Assembly: GCA_023853785.1 (NCBI GenBank)
Contig: JAJIRX010000249.1
Span: 1 to 27,785 of the forward strand
Direction: 5' to 3'
DNA: 27,785 nucleotides
Source: Psilocybe azurescens
Taxonomy: Eukaryota; Basidiomycota; Agaricomycetes; Agaricales; Agrocybaceae
Below are positions 9,985 to 19,129 of the stretch, piece after piece (the first letter of the stretch is position 1; every line of letters starts with the position of its first letter). The position numbers were made by a program, and so were the translations under genes. The notes beneath the pieces are model-generated. The model searched no databases and was not told the DNA's origin. It was given only the letters and a program-made list of their open reading frames with translations.

Positions 9985-11465
9985 GAAATTCAGTTGGATT
10001 CCAACTGGATTGTATTACTTAAAGTAGATTCATATAATAGTATAATATAATATATTTAAAACTATGTACTACATTATTATCTACAATTTTATCTACAAGC
10101 AAGGTACATTATCGTTAAAGATAATAATAAAAATAAGAAAGCGAGACAGAAAAAGAAAAAAAAAGCAAAAAGAATCAAAAAAATAGAGGGAGGATAGACG
10201 TGTCGGTTGTAGCCGCACCGTACGCATTGTTGTTGTTGTTGTTGTGCCGTTGTTGTGGCCTTCATACGTGTCTGCGGTGTCCGTCCTACCTGTTGTCGTC
10301 GTTGCCCTCGCTGCCTGTGTCGTTGCCCCCGCCGTGCTTGTGCTCGTCCCCTCTGTCCGTGCTTGTGCTCGTCCCCCTGTCCGTGCTTGTGCTTGCCCCC
10401 TGTCCGTGCTTGTGCTTGCCACCGCTGGCCATCCGCTGCCGTTGCCCCCTGCTGTCCGTGTCGTCAGCGCCCTTGCTGTGCATGTTGTCGGCGCCCTGCT
10501 GTGCGTGTTGTCGGGCGCCCTTGCTTGTGCGTGTTGTCGGCCCCGCTGTCTGTGTTGGCACCCTCGCTGTCTGTGTTGGCACCCTCGCTGTCTGTGTTGG
10601 CACCCTCGTCCGTGTTGTTGCCCCGCTGTCCATGTCATCACCCCGCTGTCCGTGTTGTCGGCCCTGCTGTCCGTGTTGTCGGCCCTGCTGTCCGTGTTGT
10701 CAGCCCTGCTGTCCGTGTTGTCAGCCCTGCTGTCCGTGTTGTCAGCCCTGCTGTCCGTGTTGTCAGCCCTGCTGTCCGTGTTGTCAGCCCTGCTGTCCGT
10801 TGTCAGCCCTGCTGTCCATGTTGTCAGCCCTGCTGTCCGTGTTGTCAGCCCTGCTGTCCGTGTTGTCAGCCCCGCTGTCCGTGTCAGCGCCCTCGCTGTC
10901 GTCACCCCCACTGTGCTCGTGCTCGTTTCGTGCTTGCCCCCACTGTTCGCGTCCTTGCTTCTGCCGCATGCTCATTCTTGTGCTTGCCCCCACTGTTCGT
11001 GTCCTTGCTTCTGCCATGCTCGTTGTCGTCCTGGCTGTCCACATTGTTGCCCTGGCCGTGCTTGTTGTCGCTCTGGCCGTGCTCAACATTGTCGCCCTGG
11101 CCATCTGCGTGCACGCATTGTCGCTCACTGTCTGCGTGCTCGCCCTGGTCAGGCTTGTCCACATGCTTGTCGCGGCCTGCCTTGCCCTGGTCCTCGTGGT
11201 CGCAGTCACAGTCGTCCACGTCCTGGTCCTGGTCCTCATGCTGGCCATCCTCGTCCACATCCTGGTCCTCACGTTCATCCTGGTCTTTATCGTTGTCGTT
11301 GTCCTCCCGTTCGCGTCGGGTTGGCTTTTGCCTGGCTCCCGACCAACGAGGCGGTAGTGGTGGTGGAAGGAAAAGTGGGGCCAGAATCAACAACGGACCG
11401 ACGTGGCATCAACATGTCACACGCACATTGTTGTTTGGCCAGTGCTGAGCAGTGCCGAGAATTTT
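9985..11465 (-). mobile_element. Tandem-core repeat element, copy C
   Basis: Read on the minus strand the order is: a 5' module (11465 to about 11310) with TTCTCGGCA, GTCCGTTG and GGAGCCAGGC, then a CAR-rich core (about 11300-10210), a T-rich tract (10195-10120), the ATAATAATGTAGTACATAG module (10085-10041) and a palindromic TTGGAATCCAACTG end (10010-9985). The same order and recognisably related end modules occur in copies A and B at 21.7-23.7 kb, but the core differs. No transposase or tRNA-like head was found inside it. The family is inferred from these shared modules. It may be a non-autonomous element or a fast-evolving satellite-like locus that moves as a unit. Confidence 0.65.
10550..10890. 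repeat. 21 bp tandem arrays inside copy C
   Basis: About eleven units of GCTGTCCGTGTTGTCAGCCC-type sequence with a 21 bp period run from about 10641 to 10890; one unit is 3 bp short near 10797. Three units of a related 21 bp repeat (GCTGTCTGTGTTGGCACCCT) precede them at 10550-10615. The period is a multiple of three, so every frame encodes a heptad repeat: LLSVLSA and related heptads on the plus strand, ADNTDSR on the minus strand. Long open frames (about 10200-11490 plus, 10093-10911 minus) result from this and are not supported as genes. Confidence 0.9.
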
Positions 11466-11508
11466 GGCTGCATCACTATGTATTTAACTAATTTTTTGTT
11501 TTCCATAA

Positions 11509-11593
11509 GCCTTTGTGGCTCAGTTGGTTTATCCCACTTGTGTTCGGTGTTCTCCAATGCCCGAGTTCAAATCTCGTTTGTGTCTTTTTTTTT
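11509..11593 (+). repeat. tRNA-derived, SINE-like pol III promoter segment
   Basis: TGGCTCAGTTGG at 11516-11527 matches the internal A box of tRNA genes and GAGTTCAAATC at 11563-11573 matches the B box, at close to normal spacing. A run of nine T (11585-11593), a pol III terminator, follows directly. The T arm can form a 4 bp stem around TTCAAAT. The acceptor stem (GCCTTTG against TTGTGTC) and D stem do not pair well, so this is not scored as a functional tRNA. A degenerate tRNA or a tRNA-derived SINE head fits better. It sits just beyond the 5' edge of copy C. Confidence 0.55.
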
Positions 11594-11619
11594 CTATACT
11601 ATTATAAATTATAATAAAA

Positions 11620-11850
11620 GGACATCCGTTGGACTTCCATTGGAATTCCGTTGGTCCTTTGACTGCTGGTTTGGCATTATTCCAGTGGACAGTCCACCCG
11701 AGGGACAGTCCGTTGGACTTGTAGTCCGTCGGACATTGACCGGAATCTCACCGGAATCTCACCGGAAATTTTCAGCAGTCCTAGACCAGAAAAATTGTCA
11801 TTCTGAATATAGAAAGTCTGACAGAGTCTGACCGGAGTCCGACCAAAAAA
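11620..11850. repeat. TCCGTTGGA-type palindromic word array
   Basis: Degenerate copies of GTCCGTTGGAC, TCCATTGGA, GAATTCCGTTGG, CAGTGGACAGTCCAC and ACCGGAATCTC (the last repeated twice near 11740-11765). It is the same class of self-complementary TCC-N3-GGA words as at 9.4-9.8 kb and lies on the 5' flank of copy C. Confidence 0.75.
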
Positions 11851-12199
11851 TGGGGGCCATGTAAAGACCTCACTTTTTGTGGCTGATCACATCTAACTTG
11901 TTAAGCCGGGAATTAATTATGTCAACTTTCCCAAGTCAAAGCCTCCTTCTAATATACTTGTACGACCATGTCCTATGCCAAGACCTATTCCAAAGTAGAG
12001 TATAGTACTGTGTCCAGTTTATTATTCACAAATATTACTGCTACTTTGAACCTACTGTCATACATTGTAATATTGGACATCTAGGGTCCGACTTGTAGGC
12101 AAGCCACAGCTCATCAAATTGGCTGTTTTTCAATATTTCCCGTACTACAAAACCAATGGAGACCGGATACAATCTCTACACATCCTTCAGGCTATGATT
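11851..12199. other. No recognisable gene
   Basis: AT-rich sequence between the palindromic array and the second CACGGAC block. No credible open frame, splice structure or repeat was seen. Confidence 0.45.
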
Positions 12200-12345
12200 A
12201 TATGATTGCACGGATCTCTCACGGAAGTCAATGTGATCACTATAATATTGCACGGGTCTCGAATTATAGTTCACGGACATAGCACGGACTGCCACGGACG
12301 TGTCACGGCCTTTTTCCTGTGCCCATCCAACAGGGCCTGCTCCTT
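12200..12345. repeat. Second CACGGAC word block
   Basis: Copies of CACGGATCTC, GCACGGGTCTC, TTCACGGACATAGCACGGACTG and CCACGGACGTGTCACGG occur within about 110 bases, related to the blocks at 548-1260. The right boundary ACGGCCTTTTTCCTGTGCCC corresponds to the reverse complement of the left boundary of the first block near 535-553. The 8-mer ATCCAACA follows in opposite orientation relative to that block. Confidence 0.6.
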
Positions 12346-12655
12346 GCACGACCATGGACAGGAGAAAGATTGAGATACAACCGATAACGGTGAGTTTCTC
12401 TGCTTTGCTGCACATATAACCCCGAGGACGACAATGGGCGATGAAGAAACTCTCGTTTGTTCGTCCACCGACTCGGACTTTCCTCCCCGTTTTTCACTCT
12501 TTTCACGACCCCTTCATATCTCGGTATCATTATGCGATCAGATCAATGTCTATTCACGACGTCATGCATCATGCATCAACAGTCAACCTCCCTGTCGCCC
12601 ATTCCCCACCATCTCCACCACCAGTCTATGCTTCACCATTTTCAGCCCACACACA

Positions 12656-13330
12656 CGTCTTCATCCACACCCACCACGCGACCCCTCGAAGAACTGCACA
12701 TACAGCTTGGCCTCCGGTACACCCTGCATCCTCAAGAAGCCCTTCAATCGAATGGCAAGGAGCGCGTATTGGACTGCTAACTCTGCAATGAGCTCTCTGC
12801 TCTGGGCGGACGAGAGTATGCTGTTGAAAGGCGGAAAGGTGTGGTTGGAGTCGTCGTCATTAGCAGAACATGTGTCTTCGTACTCCTCGACAGGCGGGAA
12901 GCAGCCGAAGCGACTCGAGCTCTGAGCACTAGCGACGCGGATTCCAGATCCACGGCGATACTTCAAATCCGAGTTCAAAGTCGCAGTCGAAGCCAATGTC
13001 GAAGGTGCAGTCGTGAAGTTATCATCATCATATTATCTTCCTCAATAACAACAGGCGCACGAGGACCAGACGTCGGTGTCGGACTCATTGACCTACTTGC
13101 AGCTGTCGAGGACACTGCAGAGGCAGCGGCACGCCCCACCCCACCTCTATACCACTTCTCGACGTCATACATGACCGTGCAGTAGAGGCACACGAACACT
13201 TTGAGGTCCGAGGATGCGATGCGCTGGCGTTGCAGCGAGTGCAAGTAGAAGTGGACATTGGACGAAGACGACGACGATGAGGGACGTAAGGGAAGAAGTG
13301 GGCATAACCGCGAGAGACATAAGGATACGC
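12656..13330 (-). pseudogene. Unrecognised gene remnant, acidic/Ser-rich
   Basis: On the minus strand a coding-like stretch starts around 13330. It passes through NVHFYLHSLQRQRIASSDLK and VFVCLYCTVMYDVEKWY (~13240-13150), a Ser/Ala/Pro-rich linker and an EEDN segment (~13035). After an apparent one-base shift near 13010 it continues into PPVEEYEDTCSANDDDSNHT (~12890) and QSRELIAELAVQYALLAIRL (~12780), ending near 12660. The last part looks like an amphipathic helical domain. Codon choice is GC3-rich like that of the adjacent sec61 remnant. No family was recognised. Its 5' part overlaps or abuts the opposite-strand sec61 remnant, so the two are divergent. It could be a single gene with an unseen intron in place of the frameshift. 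Confidence 0.4.
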
Positions 13331-13348
13331 GAAGGCTTTGGCTTGAGC

Positions 13349-14216
13349 GTGCGGTTCCTCCACCTTGTCTGGCCTTTCTTACCCATATTACCAGAAGTTT
13401 CCTCACCCGATCATAAAGCACGTTTCCTGTCGTTAAATCCCACACAACACGTACTGACTCTCGTATCACAGGTCCTGTTCAACCGAAAGGTGCTATGGAT
13501 GGCGGTAACACTCCTTATCTTCCTTGTGTGCTCATAAGTGTCCCTGTACAGCATCATGTCCTCCAAATCCTCCGACCCGCTCTACTGGATTCGCGTCATC
13601 CTGGCCTCTAACCGTGGAACGCTTATGGAACCCAGAAGCACGCCTGTTATCACTTCGGGATTTATCATGCAGCTTTTGGCGGGTACCAACCTTTGTGATG
13701 TGGGTTTCAGTCCTAAAGAAGATCGGGCGTTGTTCAGTGCTACTCAGAAACGTGAGTGTCGTGTTATCTTTCGTGTACATTCCAACATTCCTCCATCCAC
13801 GTCCGTCTCCTTTTCTACATTCTCTTCACCATCCATATAAACACATGCGCAAAGAAAGACATATACTGACCACAATTTCACAGTATTCGTTCTTATTATT
13901 GCGCTCGGCCAAGCCACGGTTTACGTGCTCACAGGGCTCAAGGCCAGCCGTCCGACCTTGGGGCCGGGGTCTGCCTCTTGCTCGTCATCAAGCTCATCGC
14001 CACACGCTCATCGTCATCTTCCTAGACGAGCTCCTTCTGATTTTGAAGGGGTACGGCCTCGCATCGGCCATCTTTTTCATCGCGACCAACATCTGCGAGT
14101 TGATCGTGTGGAAGAGGTTCTCGTCTACCGCTTCAAGTCAAGTTGGTGGAAGGGGAGGTATTGGGATGGGGCTAGCATCAAGTTCACCGAGTGGGGAAGG
14201 TGCAAGTAATGAGGAT
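13349..14216 (+). pseudogene. sec61: Sec61 alpha translocon subunit, 5' part, disrupted
   Basis: This is the N-terminal third of the ER translocon channel subunit (SecY/Sec61-alpha), normally about 475 residues with ten membrane helices. Visible landmarks are RFLHLVWPFLPILPEVSSPD (~13352), [20 protein letters not shown] (helix 1, ~13475), [20 protein letters not shown] (~13567), [12 protein letters not shown] (helix 2, ~13650), [26 protein letters not shown] (helix 3, ~13905), [26 protein letters not shown] and [13 protein letters not shown] (~14075-14115). Introns fit at 13418-13471 (GC..AG) and 13752-13883. A CAA-type Gln codon is TAA at 13535. One-base losses occur near 13937 and 14002, an extra LI lies near 14040, and similarity ends by about 14125-14216. 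The start codon region is unclear: a GTG stands at 13349. It is a truncated duplicate; the working gene must be elsewhere. Confidence 0.85.
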
Positions 14217-14220
14217 TATG

Positions 14221-14410
14221 GGCTGGATTCTCAGCTGTGAGATGGCTTGTGAATGTCCCAGGAAGACAACGTACGTTCCATGTGTTATTCCCGACGTGTC
14301 TTGTTCATGACACTCCTTGCATTCAGCGATGCATGATGCAGAGATCCCATCACGACGTTTTGACGTCCGCCGAACCCACATCTGCTTCCTTACCTCGCCG
14401 TCCCATTGAC
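14221..14410 (+). repeat. Direct repeat unit 1 (intron-bearing fragment)
   Basis: This segment and 14716-14900 share a ~190 bp pattern: GGCTGGATTC../GGATGGGTTCC.., then GTACGTTYC with TGTGTTATTCCCGA, then ACGWYGTTTTGAYRTCCGCC. Between the last two blocks lies what looks like a small intron (GTACGT...CAG). The fragment follows the sec61 remnant directly. Similarity is moderate, indicating an old duplication. The encoded product was not recognised. Confidence 0.55.
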
Positions 14411-14424
14411 TCATACCCACCGAC

Positions 14425-14700
14425 GTGATCGAACATCAGCCTCAATTATCGCCTCTGGTCTGTGCGTGTACTGCCGCCCCGCTACGAAGATTTTACCCTA
14501 ACGCATCATATCGATTTCCAGCAAACTTTGCATTCTTATATCGCCCCTCGTTCTATCAAACGCCTGAATGGCCAGAAAAGGACCTTGCCTCGTGGTTATT
14601 GGATCATGGGCTTTGCCCTGCGACGACGTATCAATGTCCAGAAAACTATGCTTCTGTCAGCATTACACACCGGCATTGAGTTGATTGGAGGGCACGGCTG
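14425..14700 (+). other. Open stretch between the direct repeats, product unknown
   Basis: Two plus-strand frames stay open here (14425-14679 and 14462-14701). Neither shows a recognised motif, although the second has a basic segment YWIMGFALRRRINVQKTMLL. It may belong to the same gene fragment as the flanking direct repeats. Confidence 0.25.
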
Positions 14701-14715
14701 ACTAGCGATAGGGTA

Positions 14716-14900
14716 TAGGATGGGTTCCAAGGTGTGAGACAGGTTATGAATATCCGCCAAAGATGACATATGGCGCATGGTACGTTTCTTGTGTTATTCC
14801 CGATGTCTCTCGCTGATTACAATTCCTCCATTACAGGGCCTGTCGTGATGTTTTGATATCCGCCGAACTCATATCCCGCCTCCTTAACTCGCCATTCCGA
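14716..14900 (+). repeat. Direct repeat unit 2 (intron-bearing fragment)
   Basis: Partner of 14221-14410. Here the intron-like part is better preserved: GTACGTTTC donor near 14781, CTGATTAC branch-like sequence and TTACAG acceptor near 14836. The following frame reads RDVLISAELISRLLNSPF, against HDVLTSAEPTSA in unit 1. This shows the units were coding before duplication or decay. Confidence 0.55.
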
Positions 14901-16800
14901 CCTTCCATGCACCATGTATGTCAGGCCAAGCTCTAAACCATGCTCTAGGCGCAATTTAAATTTCGACACAATATCTCCTTCCTGCAAGCCACGAACTCAT
15001 TCAGACCGCCATTAGGGTTCATCAATTGCTATCAAACTATCTCGCAAGTGTTGACGTAATGTATTGTCTTCCACAAACCGTGGAATGTCCAACCCGACCT
15101 ATCCTTCTCCGGCCAAAAGTGTTTATCCGCACCATTCTATGGTGTATTGCTCCTGTTGACGAAGATCGAGTCGGGACTACCTCGCGTTCATGAAATAGGA
15201 TTCTCTCAAGTCTTTGGGTAAGTCTCAGAGCTACTCTCGTTCGCTGGATTACGCTGACACCAATGAGTAGATAATGATGTCAACGTGCTCTAGGGTTAGG
15301 GTTACAACGACAGAGGTGTTCACGCATCTCGTCATTCATTCTTGTGATAAACTGAATTGTTAATTTCTCGCAGAGCGTGTGGTATGGCACCCGGAAACTT
15401 TTGTAGCACGGTGGATGGATGCTGTGGAGTATTAGGACTTCGGTTGATGATAGTTAGGTACGGACTGTTATGCGGCCGTAGAAAGACCGGTTACGCTCTC
15501 CATTGCCCTTCGGGGGGCGCTGACCTCTGCAGAAATATTAACAAAAAGGTGTTAGAACAGTTGAACTACTCGTGTATAAATAGATTTCATTATCTTTACA
15601 ACAACAAGCGAGACGAACAGAAAGTGCATCATTCACATCATATACGCCTGCACGATAGACACGACCTCGATCATACTCGAGTACATCTCTTGCACCGAAG
15701 GCTTCCCTCTTCTTCTTCAGTGTAATTCCGAGCACCCATTCGCAAACCGCTCCTTAAGCCTCTTCTCAAGTAAAGCACCCATTAACGATGTTGCATACAT
15801 CGAACCGACGCCACCAATGCGCCATGCGGTGTTACCTCACAGAGAACAGGCACGGCAAGATGGTGGGAGGCCAGTGATTTTATTAGTGCGTGTGTGAGTG
15901 TAGGTAGGATAATCGTGACGATATCCAGATCGCGGGAGCAGCACATAGCGCATAGGTAAGTATGGGATATATGGCGGGCGTGCAGAGGTCCACCGTGCAA
16001 TTTGAGCCAAAAATCCGGAACGGATCTGTAGTGGTGGTGATGTTGTGAGGTTGGGGGTGAGCGCGGGTACCGCGTCAAGAGCGTGAGGACGTTAGGATGC
16101 CCTCGGTAGTCGGCGTCGGCGTTGAAGAGACATCAAGACATCAGTGACGTTGTAGTCATGATCATTCCAGTTATTTAATTGGGCAAGGTCAAATTATTCT
16201 TGTTGTTTTCGTATCGATTGAAAAGCATGTACTAGAATTTTGACCAGAATCCATACAAGGACGACAACAAAAAGGTTACAAGTCATCAAGCAAAGACGCC
16301 GAAGAGAAAGAATAAACTTTTTAGCCAAGCAGCATCCCACACATGCACAGAATAGATTTCAGCTCCGTCGATATTAACTTGGAGGAATGTAGGATGAAGG
16401 CAAGAGCTGCCGTTGTGTCTAAACAGTCCCCGACAAGTGGCTTATATTGATTAATAGAACGAAGAACGTAGAATAAATGAAGGTGCAATCAAAGCGTAGA
16501 AAATAAAATAAAATTCGAGGTGCAAGAAGAGAAGAGGATGATGAAGAGGTTTGATTCTTGAAAAAGGCACCTGCACATGAAAACGAAAGAGAGCGCTTAA
16601 TAATAATAAAAAGAAAAGAAACCATATAGCAGAAAGGCGACCGCAAAGAAACTCCAAGGGGACGCTTCGAGTAGCTGAGATTCGATGCAGGCAAAGGGGC
16701 TAGTAAATCAAATACACGTCGTACTTATGCGACAATCGAATCATACCGCGCCGACCAAGGCGGAGGACGGATGGTGTGAGGCTAAGTGGGTGTTGAAGGA
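14901..16800. other. No supported gene; short interstitial telomere motif
   Basis: About 1.9 kb with short open frames on both strands (for example 15357-15725 plus, 15782-16078 minus, 16419-16694 minus). None has recognisable motifs or convincing splice structure. At 15291-15304 TAGGGTTAGGGTTA gives just over two TTAGGG telomere units. This is too short to argue for a former chromosome end. Confidence 0.4.
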
Positions 16801-18060
16801 TACTCAGGATTAGTGCATGTGCTTTCTTTTGCCTGTCTTTTTGACATTCTGTTTTCATGAGTGCATTTTTTTTTTTTTTTATGTGGCTCTCTTTATTTTG
16901 TTTTATTTCTGTGGGTTTCTCTGTTTTTTTTAATGTGTCTGCATTAGTTTTGTGGTGTTTTTGACATCCTTGTCTCTAACCTTTGTGGTTGTATTATATT
17001 CAAAAAATAAGCTGCTGGTGATTGTAACTGAAGATGTTGGTACATGTAGCACATAAGTGGTCTCTGGCATTGGATGACAATGGTGTTTTTTCTCTGCAGT
17101 GCAGGTTTGCACTTCACACTAACTATCTCATTTTATTTGTTATCATTATGTACTGTTTCTTTTACTTTTCTATCTGTTCTGTAAGGACAGCAAAAATAAT
17201 GACTAGTGGATTGGTGTGGAGATTGAAGTGGAAACTGGACTGGGTGGTGGTGCTTCTACTTGATATGTGCATCTATGGATGGTGGATTTAATTTGAGCCT
17301 GGGCACAGTTGGTTGGCTGTTTTTGTAGTCTTTGTGTTTGTCATTACAACCTGACAATACATACTTAGAACTTGAAACAGTGGTATCCCATTATCCACTT
17401 TGTAAGCTGTTGTCTTTTATACTTTATATTCTCTTTTCATCCAAATCCATTGACTTTTTCTCTACAATAAAATTATATTGATATCTGACACTATATACAT
17501 AGTAGCAGACAGTGAAATTTTTTAGATGTGCAAGCATTGCTGCTTGTTGTTGAGAGGATTCTATTAAGATGTCTATTGTGCTTGAGAATGATACATTGTT
17601 TACTGTTTTTATTCTTATTATGCTAAATGTACACATTACTTGTTTATGATAAAGTCTTCACTTGCACATTACATCACTATAAAAAATGACTTTAAACTCA
17701 ACTTCAAATAAATATGTGACCACTGTGGCTGTATAATACCAATCTTGATCTTTCACCACCACTATCAGATAAACAACTACTTGCATATTTCTACTTTCTG
17801 CAGTCACTTCTTGCTCAACTGAACCATAGTTTAAATTACTGTTATTTATGACATATATGTGTATACACTTAATGTTTTTTGTCATATTACTATCAGTTGA
17901 ATTGCAATATGGTTTGTTAAATTTTGTTTGTATTTGGATTATATAGATGCATGTACATAGTCTGGCTTGTCTATTGTCTTGATAGAATTTGATAATCACT
18001 TTGGTAAGAAAATTTATCCACTCCAACTCATGTCAGCTCTCAATATTATTTTTATCTACA
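16801..18060. other. AT-rich block without gene
   Basis: A 1.2 kb block with clearly higher A+T than its surroundings, T-rich on the plus strand, including a homopolymer of about 20 T near 16867-16886. Open frames at 17034-17291 (plus) and 17658-18026 (minus) are hydrophobic or Asn/Ile/Tyr-rich, as expected from AT bias. No transposase or reverse transcriptase motif was seen. It could be a methylation- or RIP-degraded repeat, or an AT-rich insertion. Confidence 0.5.
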
Positions 18061-18410
18061 AATCTTTGTAATTGGTGAGTCTAGAGCTTCCAAGTGAGTC
18101 AGTTGGGTTGAGGAGGTGGAATCTGTGATTTCATGGGGTTGGGTAGGCTCGTCCCCATCCAGCTTTGGCGACACATGCTATCACTAAAGTGCACGTGGTT
18201 TGTGAGAGTGTAACTCGACAACTCACGTAGCCGGCTGGTCCATCTCGGGCCACTTTTGGTGGAGCCCGCCAAATCTTGTTGTGCTTACTTAGTGAAGTGT
18301 CTCAAAGTTATAAAAAAGTGTTAAAAGTATATATATATAAAGTTGTCGATATTGAGTTTTAAGTCGATTTGAGTATACAACTTTTTTTCAAAAATTTGTG
18401 ATGGACTCCG
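18061..18410. other. No recognisable gene
   Basis: About 350 bases of mixed composition with a short TA microsatellite (TATATATATATA near 18331). No coding or repeat signal was assigned. Confidence 0.4.
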
Positions 18411-18439
18411 TTGTTGTTGACAGGCCCGCGTGAGAAGCT

Positions 18440-19129
18440 CCATGTCAAACGTCAAAACCACGCTTCATCACCGGAACAACATCCTCATTCAATATCAAAA
18501 GCATCTTCTCCTCACTATCCTCGCTCATCTCGTCCTCTGATTGAGGGTCCAGCTCCCAACCATCCATATCCAAATCAACATCTTCGTCATTAATGCATTC
18601 TAGGGTTGGAGATTTCATCAAAATGACTCTAATCCTGGATTAGTCTCTGGCTCTGGCTCGGAGTTGCTATCTTCAGATTGTGATGACTCATCAAATAGTG
18701 AGTGTCCTTGCCCTTCAGCACCTGTTTCACTATCTACCAAGCTTTCCATAGAACTAGCTGATTCCATTCCCATAGGGCGACTCGTTCATGTAAGAACTCT
18801 GGCAAATCAAAGTTAAGTTCCTCTGATATTGGGGTAAGTTTTCGTCACTTGCCTAGACGGTTGAATTCCTGATTGAATTCTGCGATAGGGTTCATTGGAT
18901 TTCCATGTGACAATTGTGCGAGCCCAACCGAGTTGGCGTCAGGAACCACGCAATCCTGTGTGTCAATAATCTGCCCTGGAATGACCTCGTATACATTGTG
19001 CTCCTTAAGTACTTTCATGAGGGTAGTTATATCCTTCTGGAGATCTGGCACGGTATGTTTTGATCCTTGCTCTGAGCCAAGTTCGTGATTTATCTTTGTT
19101 GACAGTTTTGCAAAATTTCGACACCACAT
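18440..19129 (-). pseudogene. Remnant of an unassigned, possibly transposon-associated protein (C-terminus)
   Basis: Minus-strand reading gives a well-formed segment, DLQKDITTLMKVLKEHNVYE, then VIPGQIID, VPDANSVGLAQLSHGNPM and AEFNQEFNRLGK (19060-18848). A stretch ending SEELNFDLPEFLHERVALWE (~18810) follows. A Ser/Glu-rich tail MESASSMESLVDSE ... SEDSNSEPEPETNPGLESF ends at TGA near 18622, and another acidic piece NDEDVDLDMDGWELDPQSED (~18590) follows in a further frame. The motif LKEHxVYE..PGR/Q with a later acidic LDMD tail resembles basidiomycete DUF6589-type proteins as I remember them, but I could not verify this. Frame changes and the missing N-terminal body indicate a broken copy. Confidence 0.4.

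Noticed and set aside
10200..11491. Three overlapping plus-strand frames of 385-415 codons
   Set aside because: They overlap in all three registers, consist of Cys/Pro, Leu/Val/Ser or similar heptads dictated by a 21 bp DNA repeat, and have no recognisable domain. They are a composition effect of the tandem core.
12434..12925. 163-codon plus-strand frame
   Set aside because: It is largely antisense to the better protein-like minus-strand remnant and has no motif.
15291..15304. Former telomere (TAGGGTTAGGGTTA)
   Set aside because: Only about two repeat units; such short matches are expected in promoters and by chance, so no chromosome-end claim is made.
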